A model generated the notes under the pieces. That model was not told the DNA's origin, did no database searches, and saw only the letters and a program-made list of their open reading frames with translations. The translations under genes were made by a program, and so were the position numbers. 11,146 nucleotides of DNA. Origin: Rhodocyclaceae bacterium UBA1310. Lineage in GTDB: Bacteria; Pseudomonadota; Gammaproteobacteria; Burkholderiales; Rhodocyclaceae. Of the stretch, positions 1-6,300 are shown piece by piece (the first letter of the stretch is position 1; every line of letters starts with the position of its first letter). The stretch covers positions 1 to 11,146 of the forward strand of contig DBTS01000043.1 of assembly GCA_002307175.1 (NCBI GenBank), given 5' to 3'.

Positions 1-191
1 TTCTTCTTGCCTTCACTGGCCTGATCGAAGAAACGGTAGGTCGCTTGTGTATCGGCCCACCCGCCACAGGCCGAGGGAATGCTGGCTGTGGGCTTATCGC
101 CCAAGGTTCGGGCTACTTCGATTAACCGACGGTTCAAGCGCTTATCTCCCAGACTGGCTCCACTGAACTCTTCCTCTGCCAACGATTGCAT
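1..191 (-). CDS. IS4-family (Tn5/IS50-like) transposase, N-terminal fragment
   Basis: Partial gene that runs off the left edge. Read on the minus strand from the ATG at 191-189 it gives 63 codons beginning MQSLAEEEFSGASLGDKRL and continuing to a CGGWADTQATYRFFDQ stretch. This pattern (aspartate/glutamate-rich start, LGDKRLNRRL, PSACGGWADTQATYRFF) is the N-terminal DNA-binding domain of Tn5-type IS4-family transposases, which binds the element's terminal repeats before the DDE catalytic core. The core would lie outside the window. The start is well fixed: an in-frame TGA lies six codons upstream, and AGGAAG sits just before the ATG. An imperfect match to a Tn5-like outside end lies about 100 bases upstream of the start (295-313), as expected for such an element. 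Whether the gene is complete beyond position 1 cannot be judged. Confidence 0.85.
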   Translation of the reverse strand, partial: MQSLAEEEFSGASLGDKRLNRRLIEVARTLGDKPTASIPSACGGWADTQATYRFFDQASEGKK

Positions 192-294
192 GGCTCTTCC
201 TGATCTTCAAAGAGCTACAGGCAAGCAACAGGTATACCAGTTCTGGGCCAAGGACTGCAATTTCTGCCTCAGAGACAGGGGTTTATGCTGAGTG

Positions 295-313
295 AGTTGT
301 GTGTAATCCTATG
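295..313 (-). mobile_element. Candidate terminal end of the IS4-like element
   Basis: AGTTGTGTGTAATCCTATG matches the reverse complement of the IS50 outside end (ACTTGTGTATAAGAGTCAG) at 12 of 19 positions by eye, with the TTGTGT-TAA core conserved. It lies 104 bases upstream of the transposase start, where an IS end should be. The exact boundary is uncertain, and the other end and target duplication are outside the window. Confidence 0.45.
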
Positions 314-367
314 GAGTAGACCCAATTTCTCAGGTGTTTACAACAGCCTCACGTAAATATCCGAATG

Positions 368-420
368 TACCCGGGTATTCTTTCGAGTCTGGGTATTGTC
401 AGATTATGCTATACGGGTAC
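368..420. promoter_or_regulatory. Cluster of GGGTA boxes upstream of the AlbA_2/RRM gene
   Basis: A perfect 10-base palindrome TACCCGGGTA (368-377) is followed by GGGTATT at 391-397, repeating the GGGTATT at 373-379 with an 18-base offset, and by CGGGTAC at 414-420. The last is an inverted match to GTACCCG at 367-373. A weak -10-like TATGCT lies at 405-410, inside the cluster. The layout resembles multiple operator sites for a DNA-binding regulator, and the next gene encodes a predicted regulator with a winged helix, so autoregulation is plausible. This is inference; no known operator consensus was recognised. Confidence 0.4.
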
Positions 421-538
421 TGAAGCCCTGTTTGCCGGGGGATGTTTACTTGCCATCAGCATGGTGCATGTGTAACCTTTGGTATATCCGCTATGGACCT
501 CCTTGGCAAAACTATTAGCAATAATGTATGGGGATAAT

Positions 539-2362
539 ATGGAAGCTCTTGGAATTGTCGAACGTGTTCAGCTTTCCATTCAAATCGGTGAAAGTCATTA
601 CCGGGAGTTTAAAAGTGCACTAGAAGGTCCTCCATCTGACAAGAAAAGCCGGCCATTAAAGGACGTAATAGATAACATCGCAAAAACATTGGTAGCCTTC
701 GCAAATGCAGATGGTGGCGAATTGTTAGTTGGCGTTGAAGATGATGGCGTTGTTTCAGGTCTGCCTTATAACGCAGATCAAATAGACGTGCTTAAGAACG
801 CATACAAGACAAACGTTCACGCTGATACGCCTTTACCAACTCCAATGGTCGGTACAATTGATATCAATGGGAAAACGGTTTTATATTTTAATATTACGAA
901 GGGTGACTCTTACGCATATCTAACCTCAGACGGGAGATGTTTAAAGCGAATGGATTTGGAGTCCGTCCCTGTTAGCTCAGAAAAAATTAAAGCTGAAAGG
1001 CTTGAAACAGAATCGAGGACTTGGGACCGCCAAGTTGAGCCAGGCTTAACTCTCGCCGACCTCAATATCGATCTAATACGTGAAATATCCACACAAATTG
1101 CCTATGGTGTTACACCAGAAAAATGTCTTCAACATCTAGGCTTGGCAGACTTCACTCCAAATGGCCTTAAGTTAAAACGGGCGGCGGCGTTGCTTTTTGC
1201 AAAAGATGTTAGAAACTATCACCCCGGATGCTCCGTCAGAATAATGACGGTTAATGGTCAAGAAAAGCGTAGTGGCGAAGCATTCAATATAGTAAAAGAC
1301 GACATCGTGGCAACAAATGTTCTAAAACTTATTGAAGCGTCTTGGGATCGATTAAGTTATGCATTAACAATGCATACCGCATTAACTGAGAATGCAAAAT
1401 TTCAGCAAAGTTATTTATATCCCCAAACTGCTTGTCGGGAAGCTCTTATAAACGCAATTGTCCACAGAAACTACGCCATTCAAGGCAGAGGAGTTGAAGT
1501 TAATTTATACAAAGACAGACTGGAGATAATAAGTCCAGGACGCTTGTTGTCAACAATATCCCTGTCTGACATACAAGCCCTAAAAGGCGTGCACGAATCG
1601 CGCAATCCACTTGTCGCTAAGGTATTGCGAGAAGTTGGCTATGTAAGAGAAATGGGGGAGGGTATTCGACGCATATTTGACGTGATGCGCTCAAGCTCTT
1701 TGGCAGAGCCAGAATTTCAATCTGATGACAATAATTTCACGGTCACGCTTTTCCATCGTTCAATGTATGACCCCAAGGTAAAGCTTTGGCTTAGTCAATT
1801 TGAAGAATTTAAACTCACAGAAGCTCAAACAGCCGTTTTGGCACTAGGCTGTGACAGAAACGAATTCTCTACACAGGATATTATTGAAAGACTGGGCTTG
1901 GTGGATACAGACAAAGTCCGAGAAATTATTACCCCTCTCCGGACATTGCATTTGGTTGAGAATACATTAACGGATAACCAAGCCTATGCATTCTCCAAAA
2001 AAAATCGAATTCCAAAACGCTCAGTTCCTCGTTGGAAAGTGGTTACACCCTCCTCAATTCACAATGACGCGAAATCATCGGAAAAACTTGACATTCAGGA
2101 GCCAATATCAGGGAAGCAATTTGAACTGTTTGTTGGAGGATTGCCATATAAAGCCGAATCCGGTGATGTAACACAAGCCATTAGCTGCGCTGAAATATCC
2201 GTTGAAGCTGTGGATATACCTTCTGGCGAGAAATTTGGAAACAAAAACAAGGGGTTTTGCTTTGTAACAGTAACATCAAACCTAACACTTGCAGATGTAA
2301 TTTGCCGCCTCGATAAAATATTGATCATCGACAAGAAGGTTACTGTTCGGCAGAAAAAATAG
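539..2362 (+). CDS. AlbA_2 / GHKL ATPase-like / winged-helix protein with C-terminal RRM
   Basis: Predicted 607-residue cytoplasmic regulator. Residues about 15-150 match the AlbA_2 (Schlafen-type DNA/RNA-binding) domain, with ESHYREFK at 18-25 and an IAKTLVAFANADGGELLVGV segment. Residues about 290-400 match the ATPase-like C-terminal domain of RecG-type transcriptional regulators: EALINAIVHRNY (301-312) forms the N-box and GEGIRRIF (373-380) a glycine box. Residues about 424-480 look like a winged helix. The last 80 residues form an apparent RRM: an RNP2-like LFVGGLPY at 530-537 and an RNP1-like KGFCFVTV at 571-578. AlbA_2-ATPase proteins are common and poorly characterised; the RRM tail is unusual. 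I chose the ATG at 539 (GGGGAT just upstream); an ATG at 524 and a TTG at 479 are in frame but lack a visible ribosome site. The gene is AT-rich relative to its neighbours, which suggests transfer. RNA or DNA ligands are unknown. Confidence 0.85.
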   Translation: MEALGIVERVQLSIQIGESHYREFKSALEGPPSDKKSRPLKDVIDNIAKTLVAFANADGGELLVGVEDDGVVSGLPYNADQIDVLKNAYKTNVHADTPLPTPMVGTIDINGKTVLYFNITKGDSYAYLTSDGRCLKRMDLESVPVSSEKIKAERLETESRTWDRQVEPGLTLADLNIDLIREISTQIAYGVTPEKCLQHLGLADFTPNGLKLKRAAALLFAKDVRNYHPGCSVRIMTVNGQEKRSGEAFNIVKDDIVATNVLKLIEASWDRLSYALTMHTALTENAKFQQSYLYPQTACREALINAIVHRNYAIQGRGVEVNLYKDRLEIISPGRLLSTISLSDIQALKGVHESRNPLVAKVLREVGYVREMGEGIRRIFDVMRSSSLAEPEFQSDDNNFTVTLFHRSMYDPKVKLWLSQFEEFKLTEAQTAVLALGCDRNEFSTQDIIERLGLVDTDKVREIITPLRTLHLVENTLTDNQAYAFSKKNRIPKRSVPRWKVVTPSSIHNDAKSSEKLDIQEPISGKQFELFVGGLPYKAESGDVTQAISCAEISVEAVDIPSGEKFGNKNKGFCFVTVTSNLTLADVICRLDKILIIDKKVTVRQKK

Positions 2363-2501
2363 AGCTGGCTCCGGTCGTTTGGACAGTTTTTCCTGACTGA
2401 TAAGTGGACGCCTGCGGGTAGGCTTATCCACGGGGCCGCCGACGGCAGCTTCATTCCTGCCAGAGGAGAGCGGCCCGGTGGGAAGGCTGGGGTCAAAGGC
2501 T
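2363..2501. other. Non-coding junction between AT-rich gene and RAYT remnant
   Basis: No supported gene. Base composition shifts here from AT-rich to GC-rich. GATAAG at 2399-2404 and CTTATC at 2423-2428 can pair around an inner GCCT/AGGC, giving an imperfect hairpin that could end transcription of the preceding gene, though no clear T-run follows. Minus-strand reading frames cross this stretch but run antisense into the upstream gene and resemble nothing known. It may be old insertion-sequence debris. Confidence 0.35.
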
Positions 2502-2576
2502 GGGGTCAGGTCTTGCCTTTTGCCACATCCTGCACTATCCCTATGAATATCAAAAACAAACACAGGGAGGCAAGCC
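2502..2576 (+). repeat. RAYT leader repeat, copy 1
   Basis: This 75-base stretch, up to the ATG of the RAYT remnant, is nearly identical and equal in length to 4601-4675, the leader of the intact RAYT gene. It starts with the conserved block GGTCAGGTCTTGCCTTTTGC (2504-2523) and carries TATCCCTATGAATATC and an ACAGGGAGG ribosome-site-like sequence before the start. The preceding AAGGCTGGGGTCA is itself doubled in a diverged form (2483-2508). Confidence 0.85.
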
Positions 2577-2796
2577 ATGTCCAGACCCTTACGCCTAGAG
2601 TTCGAGGGAGCTGTGTATCACATCACTTCGCGCGGGGATCGGCGTGAGGATTTCTTTGATGAGACGACCGGCTGATGTAGCTGGAGGTGCTGGCCGAGGC
2701 ATTCGAGACGTTCGATGCCACGGTATTTGAGTGGTGCGTGGTGCGTGATGAGTAATCACTATCACATCGTGCTGCGCACGCGGCGGGCGAATCTCG
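2577..2796 (+). pseudogene. Decayed REP-associated tyrosine transposase (RAYT), 5' remnant
   Basis: The first 25 codons (MSRPLRLEFEGAVYHITSRG and onward) match the intact RAYT at 4676. Near 2660 a deletion in the aspartate-codon run shifts the frame and brings a TGA after about 32 codons. Further on, TAG-type changes, a GTGCGTG duplication near 2735 and other small indels follow. Nucleotide similarity continues past the HUH region (AATCACTATCACATCGTGCT is shared) and stops near 2796, so the 3' two-thirds of the gene are gone. It cannot make an active transposase. It is best explained as a second copy of the same RAYT unit that has since decayed. Confidence 0.9.
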
Positions 2797-2835
2797 CATG
2801 CTGCGCGACATGCTCAGACAGGAAGGGATAAGCGT

Positions 2836-2868
2836 CGGTCTTGATTGCGACCGGGGTGCACAGCCCCC
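2836..2868 (-). terminator. Paired hairpins downstream of the phospholipase D-like gene
   Basis: Just past the stop of the minus-strand gene two short hairpins lie back to back: GGGG-7-CCCC (2853-2867) and CGGTC-8-GACCG (2836-2853), sharing one base. Their position fits a transcription end, but no T-run follows, so rho-independent action is doubtful. Confidence 0.3.
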
Positions 2869-2880
2869 GCCTCCTAGATT

Positions 2881-4110
2881 TCATGGCGTGCCAGGATGCG
2901 GCACAGGGTAGTCTCGTGTCACATCAAGCGGAGCGGTGTATTGGCTGTGCCAGAGTTGCTGGTGCAGCGCCTTGACCTGATCTGCCACATGGCTGTCACG
3001 CAGAATGATCTCGACATTCCGGGAATTGTCGAGATAGCCGCCTTCCCAGTTGCTGGAACCCACCCAGGCAATATGATCGTCAACGGCCATGATCTTGCTG
3101 TGCAGAACCCGCGCAAAAGGAATGAAGCCGCCCGGCGCCTGCGGCAGCGTCAGCACGCGCACCTGGATATTGGGCAGAACGGCCAGACTTTTGAGGTAAG
3201 GCAGCTTGGCTGGCACCAGATTCCAGTTCGCAACCAGCAGCTCCACCTTCACGCCACGCCCGGCAGCGGCGCGCAATGCCTGATCCAGAGGTCCGTAGTA
3301 GTGGTGGCTCTGATCCAGTGGGGAGTATTCCATCACGGCAATCCGGATGTTGCGCGTTGCATGCCCGAAAATATCCACCAGGGCGGCTTCTGAATCTGCC
3401 ACGCCGGGCGGATTAAAGCGCGCCGGGCTTGCCACAAGCACTGCGGGCGCATCCGCGGCCGGCGGGGCAGAGCGGCCTAATGCGGTAGGCGCCAGTGCGG
3501 CCTGGCCGGCGGCGATTCGCCCGGCGTTGTCCCAGTCCAGCGTAAAGATCGCCTGGAGTTGGGCCGCCATGGTGGGATCAGCGATCCTCAAGCCTGTTTC
3601 GTCAATCTGCTCAAGCGCCCGCCAGTCAAAGTTCTGGCTGCCGGAGAAAGCCTCGCGCCGATCCACCACGAAGAATTTGGCGTGAATGATTCCACCGGTG
3701 ATATCCGAATAGGCCAGCAGGCGGAACTGCAGATTTGGAATACGCCGGATACGCTCAAGTGTGGCCTCGTCTGAGAAACGCAGCCCTTTCTTTTCCATCA
3801 GAAACCGGATGCGGACGCCACGTGCAGCGGCCTGTTCAAGATGCTCCAGGACGCGATCCAGCGTGCTTCCAGTCTGGGAAATAGCATAGAACTGCTCAAA
3901 GTCTATGCTCTCCTGCGCCTGATCAATCATCTCGCACCAGACCTCGGCGGGCCCGCGCAGACCCAAATCATGCATATCGGTGGCGAGCGGGAGTGTATGA
4001 ACCAGCTCGAACTTCAGGGCTGGCGCCTGCGCATGAAGCTGCGGCGCAGTCGCCATACAGGCACAGACAAAGGCAAGCATGCGGTAGAGTTTAAAAATAG
4101 GCATGTGCAT
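2881..4110 (-). CDS. Secreted phospholipase D-like protein with two HKD motifs
   Basis: A 409-residue PLD-superfamily protein, predicted to be exported. The N-terminus has a Sec signal (hydrophobic residues about 8-22, then APQLHAQA, likely cleavage near residue 27-29). Two HxKxxxxD motifs are present: HAKFFVVD (H143, K145, D150), followed by SGSQNFDW, and HSKIMAVD (H337, K339, D344), followed by VGSSNWEGGY. Both half-sites look intact, so one two-lobed active site with phosphodiesterase or transphosphatidylase chemistry is expected. The substrate, phospholipid or nucleic acid, cannot be told from sequence. I start at the ATG at 4110-4108; an ATG at 4104-4102 has better spacing from GGTAGA, and an in-frame TTG lies at 4119. 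A TATGAT -10-like sequence lies at 4148-4143 on the minus strand. The gene points away from the RAYT gene and has no operon partner. Confidence 0.9.
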   Translation of the reverse strand: MHMPIFKLYRMLAFVCACMATAPQLHAQAPALKFELVHTLPLATDMHDLGLRGPAEVWCEMIDQAQESIDFEQFYAISQTGSTLDRVLEHLEQAAARGVRIRFLMEKKGLRFSDEATLERIRRIPNLQFRLLAYSDITGGIIHAKFFVVDRREAFSGSQNFDWRALEQIDETGLRIADPTMAAQLQAIFTLDWDNAGRIAAGQAALAPTALGRSAPPAADAPAVLVASPARFNPPGVADSEAALVDIFGHATRNIRIAVMEYSPLDQSHHYYGPLDQALRAAAGRGVKVELLVANWNLVPAKLPYLKSLAVLPNIQVRVLTLPQAPGGFIPFARVLHSKIMAVDDHIAWVGSSNWEGGYLDNSRNVEIILRDSHVADQVKALHQQLWHSQYTAPLDVTRDYPVPHPGTP

Positions 4111-4548
4111 TTCTACCAAAGAGACGGGCGGATTGACAGGGCATCATAGGGGCTAGCTGTGACAGCACGATTGCTGCAAGCAGACGCTGTGACGAAACCC
4201 TGCATGATGAAACCCTGAGCAAAGAAGGCCGGGGTCACCCATTAGTCACCCATTAGTCAACCTCCCTCAACAGGTTGTAAAAATCTCTGCGCCGTCAGGC
4301 GCATGCCGTTTTCTTCCATCCCTCGCACACGTCATCGAAGCACTTGGTTCTCTATTACTGGTTGCGCGCACGGCGCACCCGTCACCCATCTGGATCAAGG
4401 CAGATCACGATCCACTGTGTTGCCCCTGGCGGACTTCTCCGCCCCAGAAAACCTTCTGTACCGACCCCTCTCCAAAGGGCGCGAACCTCATTGGGTTCGC
4501 ACAGGTCTGTGGCTCACGCATACTGCATGTCCAACCCTTTTGAAGGTT
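4111..4548. other. Gene-free stretch upstream of the RAYT leader repeats
   Basis: No gene supported. Besides the tandem repeats at 4194-4259 it holds two small perfect hairpins. TGCGCC-GTCA-GGCGCA (4288-4303) is followed by a T-rich run on the plus strand and preceded by an A-rich run, so it could end transcription in either direction. GCGAACC-6-GGTTCGC (4481-4500) has no T-run. An open frame beginning near 4303 has a composition unlike a protein and runs through the repeats into the RAYT gene, so I treat it as chance. Confidence 0.6.
4194..4259. repeat. Short tandem direct repeats
   Basis: GAAACCCTG occurs at 4194-4202 and 4209-4217 with a 15-base period. Then GTCACCCATTA occurs twice in tandem without a gap (4234-4244, 4245-4255), followed by a further GTCA. 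They lie in the gene-free stretch between the phospholipase D-like gene and the RAYT leader. Confidence 0.7.
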
Positions 4549-4592
4549 AGGGTCAGGTCTTGCCTTTTGCCACATCCTGTACTATCCCTATG
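4549..4592 (+). repeat. RAYT leader repeat, truncated copy 2
   Basis: A 44-base partial copy of the RAYT leader, ending at the TATCCCTATG segment. It lies directly upstream of the full copy at 4601 with a 52-base period, so the first half of the leader is tandemly duplicated in front of the intact RAYT gene. It shares CCACATCC with the 2502 copy, where the 4601 copy has CCAAATCC. Confidence 0.85.
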
Positions 4593-4600
4593 GAAGTTCT

Positions 4601-4675
4601 GGGGTCAGGTCTTGCCTTTTGCCAAATCCTGTACTATCCCTATGAATATCAACAACAAACACAGGGAGACAAGCC
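4601..4675 (+). repeat. RAYT leader repeat, copy 3
   Basis: Full 75-base leader of the intact RAYT gene, nearly identical to 2502-2576. It ends with ACAGGGAGAC, a good ribosome site eight bases or so before the ATG at 4676. A TACTAT sequence inside the repeat (4632-4637) could serve as a -10 element, with TCTTGC as a poor -35. Confidence 0.85.
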
Positions 4676-5542
4676 ATGTCCAGACCCTTGCGCCTGGAAT
4701 TCGAGGGGGCGGTGTATCACATCACTTCGCGAGGGGATCGGCGTGAGGATATCTTCGATGATGATGACGACCGGTTGATGTGGCTGGAGGTGCTGGCCGA
4801 GGCATTGGAGACGTTCGATGCCAAGGTGTTTGCGTGGTGCCTGATGAGCAATCACTATCACATCGTGCTGCGCACGCGGCGGGCGAATCTCTCACGGCTG
4901 ATGCGGCATCTCAATGGTGTCTATACCCAGCGTTACAACCGGCGCCACGGCAAGGTGGGGCATCTGTATCAGGGGCGCTTCAAGGGGATTCTGGTGCAGG
5001 AGGATGCGTATCTGCTGGAGGTATGCCGCTATGTGGATCTGAACCCGGTGCGGGCGCGCATGGTGGCACATCCGGGAGAGTGGCCGTGGAGCAGTTACGC
5101 TGCATTGACCGGAGATGTGCCGCCAGCCGCGTGGCATGATCGGGCGACCGTGCTGGCAATGGTGGCGCCAGACAAAGGAATGCGTGCCGCGCAGAATGCT
5201 TATGCCCGCTTTGTGTCGCAGGGCAGGGGGGTGAATCTGTGGCAGAGCGGGGATATGCGCGGACAGATCATTCTGGGCGATGAGCGTTTCGCCACGCAAT
5301 TGCAAGCCCGCCTGGAACAGAAACCGGCTCAGGAAGTGCCAGTGCGGCAACGCCACCCGGCACGCCACGAATTGCCCTGGTATTTCGCCACAATGGAACG
5401 TGATGCTGCCATCACTGCAGCCTTTCATGAGGGCGGCTACACGCAGACGGCGATTGCGGAGATCGCGGGGCTCTCCATCTCGCGTGTGAGTCGGATTCTT
5501 GGGCGCCTGCGTGCTGAAAAGAAAAGCAACGAAGCAGCGTGA
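4676..5542 (+). CDS. REP-associated tyrosine transposase (RAYT, IS200/Y1_Tnp family)
   Basis: A 288-residue single-strand DNA transposase of the Y1/HUH family. The N-terminus MSRPLRLEFEGAVYHITSRG is typical of RAYTs. The HUH motif is HYH at 60-62 (LMSNHYHIVL), and the catalytic tyrosine is probably Y83 or Y87 in LNGVYTQRYNRRH, followed by GHLYQGRFK. CRYVDLNPVRA at about 120-130 is another family hallmark. Residues 255-278 form a helix-turn-helix-like tail (TQTAIAEIAGLSISRVSRIL), present in the longer RAYT subgroup. RAYTs cut and rejoin REP-type palindromes and are thought to spread them, usually as single domesticated genes rather than as selfish insertion sequences. The reading frame is intact and GC-rich. 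The start is fixed by the ribosome site in the leader repeat. A decayed second copy lies at 2577. Confidence 0.95.
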   Translation: MSRPLRLEFEGAVYHITSRGDRREDIFDDDDDRLMWLEVLAEALETFDAKVFAWCLMSNHYHIVLRTRRANLSRLMRHLNGVYTQRYNRRHGKVGHLYQGRFKGILVQEDAYLLEVCRYVDLNPVRARMVAHPGEWPWSSYAALTGDVPPAAWHDRATVLAMVAPDKGMRAAQNAYARFVSQGRGVNLWQSGDMRGQIILGDERFATQLQARLEQKPAQEVPVRQRHPARHELPWYFATMERDAAITAAFHEGGYTQTAIAEIAGLSISRVSRILGRLRAEKKSNEAA

Positions 5543-5566
5543 GGGGCGAATCTCAGCCTGGCCCCT
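5542..5566 (+). terminator. Weak hairpin after the RAYT gene
   Basis: AGGGGC (5542-5547) can pair with GCCCCT (5561-5566) across a 13-base loop, immediately after the RAYT stop codon. No T-run follows, so it is at best a weak terminator. Confidence 0.25.
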
Positions 5567-5621
5567 GAGCTTCTTCGGCACCAGTCCGCGCTGCCTGACT
5601 GCCTGAACCTGCATTGCTGGC

Positions 5622-5651
5622 TTGACTTTGCATCAAAACCAGCCTGATAGT
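5622..5651 (+). promoter_or_regulatory. Candidate sigma-70 promoter of the rubrerythrin gene
   Basis: TTGACT (5622-5627) and GATAGT (5646-5651) match five of six and four of six bases of the sigma-70 consensus, with an 18-base spacer. They lie about 40 bases ahead of the rubrerythrin start. No PerR or Fur box was recognised. Confidence 0.45.
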
Positions 5652-5688
5652 AGGGGTTTCCCCCAGCCATTCAACGCAGGAGTTTTTC

Positions 5689-6186
5689 ATGCCCAGTACC
5701 ACTGACAATCTTCATGAAGCCTTTGCCGGAGAAAGCCAGGCCAACCAGAAATATCGCGCATTCGCCAAGAAGGCTGAAAGCGATGGTTTTCCTGCTGTAG
5801 CGCGGCTTTTCCGGCTGACGGCAGAAGCCGAGCGCATCCATGCCGAAGGCCATCTGCGCGCCCTCGATGCCATTGGCTCCACCGCCGAGAATCTGGCAGA
5901 TGCCATCGGCGGCGAAACGCACGAATTCAAGGATATGTACCCACCCATGCTGGAGCAGGCCGAGCAGGAAGGGCACAAGGCGCAGCGGATGTTTGCCTAT
6001 GCCGTCGACGCCGAAGCCGTACACGCCAAGCTCTATGCGCTGGCACTGGAAGCCGTAAAGGCAGGCAAAGACATGACGCAGGATTTTTACCTGTGCCCGA
6101 TCTGCGGCTATATCGAGATGGGGCAGCCTGCAGGCCCTTGCCCCGTGTGTGGCGCCAGGGCTGACAAGTTCATCAAGGCTGAATAG
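5689..6186 (+). CDS. Rubrerythrin
   Basis: A 165-residue cytoplasmic non-haem iron protein that reduces hydrogen peroxide with electrons from NAD(P)H via rubredoxin-type partners. The N-terminal four-helix bundle supplies the di-iron ligands, which by alignment with the classical protein are E15, E48 and H51 (AEAERIH), E76 and E79 (GGETHEF), and E109 and H112 (DAEAVHA). The C-terminal rubredoxin-like zinc-ribbon has C136/C139 (CPIC) and C151/C154 (CPVC) for a single Fe(SCys)4 centre. All expected ligands are present and the length is typical of the compact rubrerythrin form. The ATG at 5689 follows GGAG closely. The gene stands alone: 146 bases separate it from the RAYT gene and 114 from the next. 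Its likely role is peroxide defence in microaerobic or anaerobic conditions. Confidence 0.96.
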   Translation: MPSTTDNLHEAFAGESQANQKYRAFAKKAESDGFPAVARLFRLTAEAERIHAEGHLRALDAIGSTAENLADAIGGETHEFKDMYPPMLEQAEQEGHKAQRMFAYAVDAEAVHAKLYALALEAVKAGKDMTQDFYLCPICGYIEMGQPAGPCPVCGARADKFIKAE

Positions 6187-6203
6187 CACTCTGCGGGTGC
6201 TGC

Positions 6204-6219
6204 CAGGGGCCAGGCCCTG
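6204..6219 (+). terminator. Weak hairpin after the rubrerythrin gene
   Basis: CAGGG and CCCTG pair across a six-base loop 18 bases after the stop codon. The nearest T-run (6231-6234) is 11 bases further on, so termination activity is uncertain. Confidence 0.3.
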
Positions 6220-6232
6220 ACTCACCCAAGTT

Positions 6233-6262
6233 TTCACATATGTCATTAGTATAAGGCATAAT
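6233..6262 (+). promoter_or_regulatory. Candidate promoter for the LRV-repeat membrane protein
   Basis: TTCACA (6233-6238) and CATAAT (6257-6262) are separated by 18 bases in a short AT-rich stretch, 38 bases ahead of the start at 6301. A TATAAG at 6250-6255 is an alternative -10 but has no well-placed -35. Confidence 0.4.
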
Positions 6263-6300
6263 GCCCAATACTTACCCAAAGGGCCGATCCGGGCACCACG

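Noticed and set aside
79..291. Plus-strand frame of 70 codons at the left edge
   Set aside because: Antisense to the IS4-like transposase N-terminus, which is recognisable on the minus strand.
2095..2578. Two overlapping minus-strand frames across the end of the AlbA_2/RRM gene
   Set aside because: Antisense to a well-supported coding region and the RAYT leader; no recognisable motifs.
4194..4259. CRISPR-like repeats
   Set aside because: Only two copies each of 9 and 11 bases, with no unique spacers of regular size and no cas genes.
4303..4746. Open frame of 147 codons on the plus strand
   Set aside because: No ribosome site, protein-unlike composition, starts within a hairpin, crosses the leader repeats and overlaps the RAYT start in another frame.
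4892..5614. Long minus-strand frame of 240 codons opposite the RAYT gene
   Set aside because: Shadow of a GC-rich real gene; the plus-strand frame has all the family motifs.
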